DNA of 64,000 nt. Origin: Variovorax guangxiensis (lineage in GTDB: Bacteria; Pseudomonadota; Gammaproteobacteria; Burkholderiales; Burkholderiaceae_C). The stretch lies in NCBI RefSeq assembly GCF_003952165.1, contig NZ_RXFT01000004.1, positions 248,001 to 312,000 of the forward strand. The letters run 5' to 3'. Below are positions 62,830 to 64,000 of this stretch, one piece after another. The notes under the pieces are model-generated. The model saw only the letters and a program-made list of their open reading frames with translations. It was not told the DNA's origin and did no database searches. The stretch's first letter is position 1, and the number at the start of each line of letters is the position of its first letter. Both the position numbers and the translations under genes were made by a program.

Positions 62830-62847
62830 GTGACAGCGGTTTGACAA
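62830..62847 (-). promoter_or_regulatory. Candidate Pho box upstream of the phosphatase/phospholipase operon
   Basis: On the minus strand TTGTCAA-ACCG-CTGTCAC gives two 7-base halves in direct repeat at 11-base spacing, close to the PhoB consensus CTGTCAT-N4-CTGTCAT. A CAATAT -10-like hexamer starts 10 bases after it (62819-62814). This is the expected layout for a PhoB-activated promoter reading into the gene at 62690. Confidence 0.7.
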
Positions 62848-62877
62848 GCTCTCCGAACTCCGAAGTCAGAAAAAGAA

Positions 62878-62897
62878 ACGGGGCCCGAGGGCCCCGT
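62878..62897 (-). terminator. Intrinsic terminator after the SRPBCC gene
   Basis: ACGGGGCCC and GGGCCCCGT form a perfect 9-bp stem with a two-base loop. On the minus strand it is followed by TTTCTTTTTC, an intrinsic terminator ending the ArsR-SRPBCC operon 34 bases after its last stop codon. Confidence 0.88.
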
Positions 62898-62931
62898 GAG
62901 AGAGAAAAATGAAAAGGAGGAACGTCGCGGC

Positions 62932-63468
62932 TCAGCGAATCTGCGTCTCGTATTCCTTCGCGACCTCGGCGAGATTCGTCCAGAAGCCCTGGGGCTTGTT
63001 TCCCGCGAGCACGTCGATGAGCACATCGACATGCGCGTGCCAGCCGCCCGCCACGCTGAGCATTCCCTTGCGGCTGGCCAGGCGCCTGTGTGTGAGCACG
63101 AGCCGCGTGCTGTCGCCCTGCGGCGTGAGTTCGAAGCTGACTTCCGATGGCGCGGCGCTTCCTTCGTCCCAGCTGATGGTCAGCAGCTTCTGCGGCTCGA
63201 TGCGCAGCAGCCGCGATTTCTGGTGGATCGGCTCGCGGCACTCGGCGAAGCGGTCGGGCGCCACTTCACCGGTTAGCTTCGTGTGTTCGAAGCGCAGCTC
63301 GAAGAGTTCGCCGGACTGCTTCGGCAACACGCCGCCTGCCAGCCAGGCGGCGCGTTTGTCGGAATCGACCAGATAGGCCCATACGCGCTCGATGGGGGCG
63401 GGCAGGGTGCGCTCCATGCGCAGGGTGCCGGTCTCGACCTGGGTGCCCAGGCTGTGCTTGATCGTCAT
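62932..63468 (-). CDS. SRPBCC (AHSA1-like) family protein
   Basis: This 178-residue protein is a START/SRPBCC-fold protein: RTLPAPIERVWAYLVDSDKRAAWLAGG at the N-terminus, EVSFELTPQGDSTRLVLTHRRL, and the final GWHAHVDVLIDVLAG. It is of the kind commonly paired with ArsR regulators. The fold binds hydrophobic ligands. The gene follows the ArsR gene by 48 bases on the same strand, and an intrinsic terminator closes the pair. The ligand is unknown. Confidence 0.9.
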   Translation of the reverse strand: MTIKHSLGTQVETGTLRMERTLPAPIERVWAYLVDSDKRAAWLAGGVLPKQSGELFELRFEHTKLTGEVAPDRFAECREPIHQKSRLLRIEPQKLLTISWDEGSAAPSEVSFELTPQGDSTRLVLTHRRLASRKGMLSVAGGWHAHVDVLIDVLAGNKPQGFWTNLAEVAKEYETQIR

Positions 63469-63516
63469 TTGCAGTCTCTCCTTGGGTTGGATGGATGAAT
63501 GAAGGAAGAAAGAGGC

Positions 63517-63867
63517 TCACTTCCTGCGGGATGCCGCATCGCGCCGCAGTTCCTGCTCCAGCGCGTCGAGACGGTTGCTCCAGAAGCCTTCGTAGTAGCT
63601 CAGCCACGCATCGGCCATGGCCAGCGCGGACGGCTCCAGCCGGCAGACGTGTGCGCGGCCCTGCACGGTGCGCGAGACGAGGCCCGCGCGCTCCAGCGTC
63701 TTCACGTGCTTGGATGCTCCCGCGAAGGACATGCGAAAGGGCGCGCCCAGTTCCCCCACGCTGCACTCGCCGTGCGACAGCAGCTGCAGCATGGTGCGCC
63801 GCGTGCTGTCGGCGAGGGCGTGGAAGACGGCGTCGAGCCGGTCGTCTGCAAGTTCTAGTTCAACCAT
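63517..63867 (-). CDS. ArsR-family transcriptional regulator
   Basis: This 116-residue winged-HTH repressor has the ArsR core DRLDAVFHALADSTRRTMLQLLSHGECSVGELGAPFRMSFAGASKHVKTLERAGLVSRTVQGRAHVCRLEP. It lacks the CxC metal-binding motif of classical ArsR, so a non-metal ligand is likely. The start is set at 63867 (MVELEL), where a repeat of GGTTGAA half-sites covers the start codon; a frame reaches 63903. The downstream SRPBCC gene is its expected target. Confidence 0.9.
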   Translation of the reverse strand: MVELELADDRLDAVFHALADSTRRTMLQLLSHGECSVGELGAPFRMSFAGASKHVKTLERAGLVSRTVQGRAHVCRLEPSALAMADAWLSYYEGFWSNRLDALEQELRRDAASRRK

Positions 63868-63905
63868 GAGGTTGAATATAGATCGATTCCGATCGATGTT
63901 CAACC
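63859..63905. promoter_or_regulatory. Operator region of the ArsR/SRPBCC operon with three TTCAACC half-sites
   Basis: TTCAACC (63859-63865), GGTTGAA (63870-63876) and TTCAACC (63899-63905) are three copies of one 7-base half-site in alternating orientation. The first pair forms a hairpin-like repeat with a 4-base spacer over the start codon. The outer two, with the GATCGAT direct repeat between them, form a 36-base near-palindrome. This is the likely autoregulatory site. Confidence 0.7.
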
Positions 63906-64000
63906 GAACGGTTTAGCAAAGCAGGGTTGTTACACCCGATACACCCGGGACGAGAAACACCGTCGGGAGGGTGGATCGCCACAAGGGGCGCTCCTAGCAT

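Overview
The window is a continuous stretch of GC-rich (roughly 65-70%) chromosome. Its gene families fit a Comamonadaceae betaproteobacterium, most likely Variovorax or a close relative. The signs are several Bug-type solute-binding proteins, many LysR regulators each next to a small catabolic operon, CaiB/HMG-lyase clusters, CbpA/CbpM, and compact ATGA-coupled operons. I saw no tRNA, rRNA, CRISPR array, transposase or integrase. It reads as core and catabolic chromosome with one striking envelope-stress locus.

Layout. 1-9.7 kb: the 5' end of an ethanolamine permease gene, a periplasmic FKBP isomerase, the Tat-exported glucan protein OpgD, a methyltransferase, a sigma-54 activator (AcoR-like) divergent from an acetaldehyde-type dehydrogenase plus DUF779 pair with a clear -24/-12 promoter, and a LysR regulator coupled to a membrane zincin. 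9.8-21.7 kb: the most interesting region, ten co-directional, tightly packed genes behind one near-consensus sigma-70 promoter. They encode YjfI (DUF2170), a PspA paralogue, an unknown small protein, a YqiJ-like membrane protein, a YqiK-like flotillin with an internal 51-residue repeat, a zinc-ribbon protein, a 1751-residue AAA+ protein, a phospholipase-D-fold protein and a two-helix membrane protein carrying a CorA-like GMN signature. I read this as a membrane-remodelling or envelope-stress machine.

21.8-28.4 kb: a four-gene acyl-CoA cluster (CaiB-type CoA transferase, HMG-CoA-lyase family, VOC protein, Bug binding protein), a GNAT protein, and a PAS-LuxR regulator facing a 3-oxoacid CoA-transferase operon across a perfect palindrome. 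28.5-35.8 kb: an aminotransferase plus LysR pair, divergent from a valine-degradation operon (mmsA, acyl-CoA dehydrogenase, 3-hydroxyisobutyryl-CoA hydrolase, mmsB) that contains two copies of a palindromic intergenic repeat. 35.8-44.9 kb: an OFA-type MFS carrier, a GcvA-like regulator with an amber codon where its start should be, metR/metE with a MetR box, a second Bug protein and small secreted proteins.

45-57.9 kb: tag glycosylase, an M20 peptidase, a MerR regulator, cbpA/cbpM, a histidine phosphatase, a lipoprotein Ntn-acylase of the AHL/penicillin acylase family, a GST, pssA, a glutamine amidotransferase, an RNase H-like protein, DUF3297, DUF2272 and a DeoR repressor. 57.9-64 kb: a probable phosphate-scavenging operon with a candidate Pho box (phosphatase-fold LamG lipoprotein, a tiny lipoprotein, and Tat-exported phospholipase C with a low-GC central segment), then an ArsR/SRPBCC pair with its own operator.

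Function assignments come from reading motifs and from remembered family features. No database search was run.
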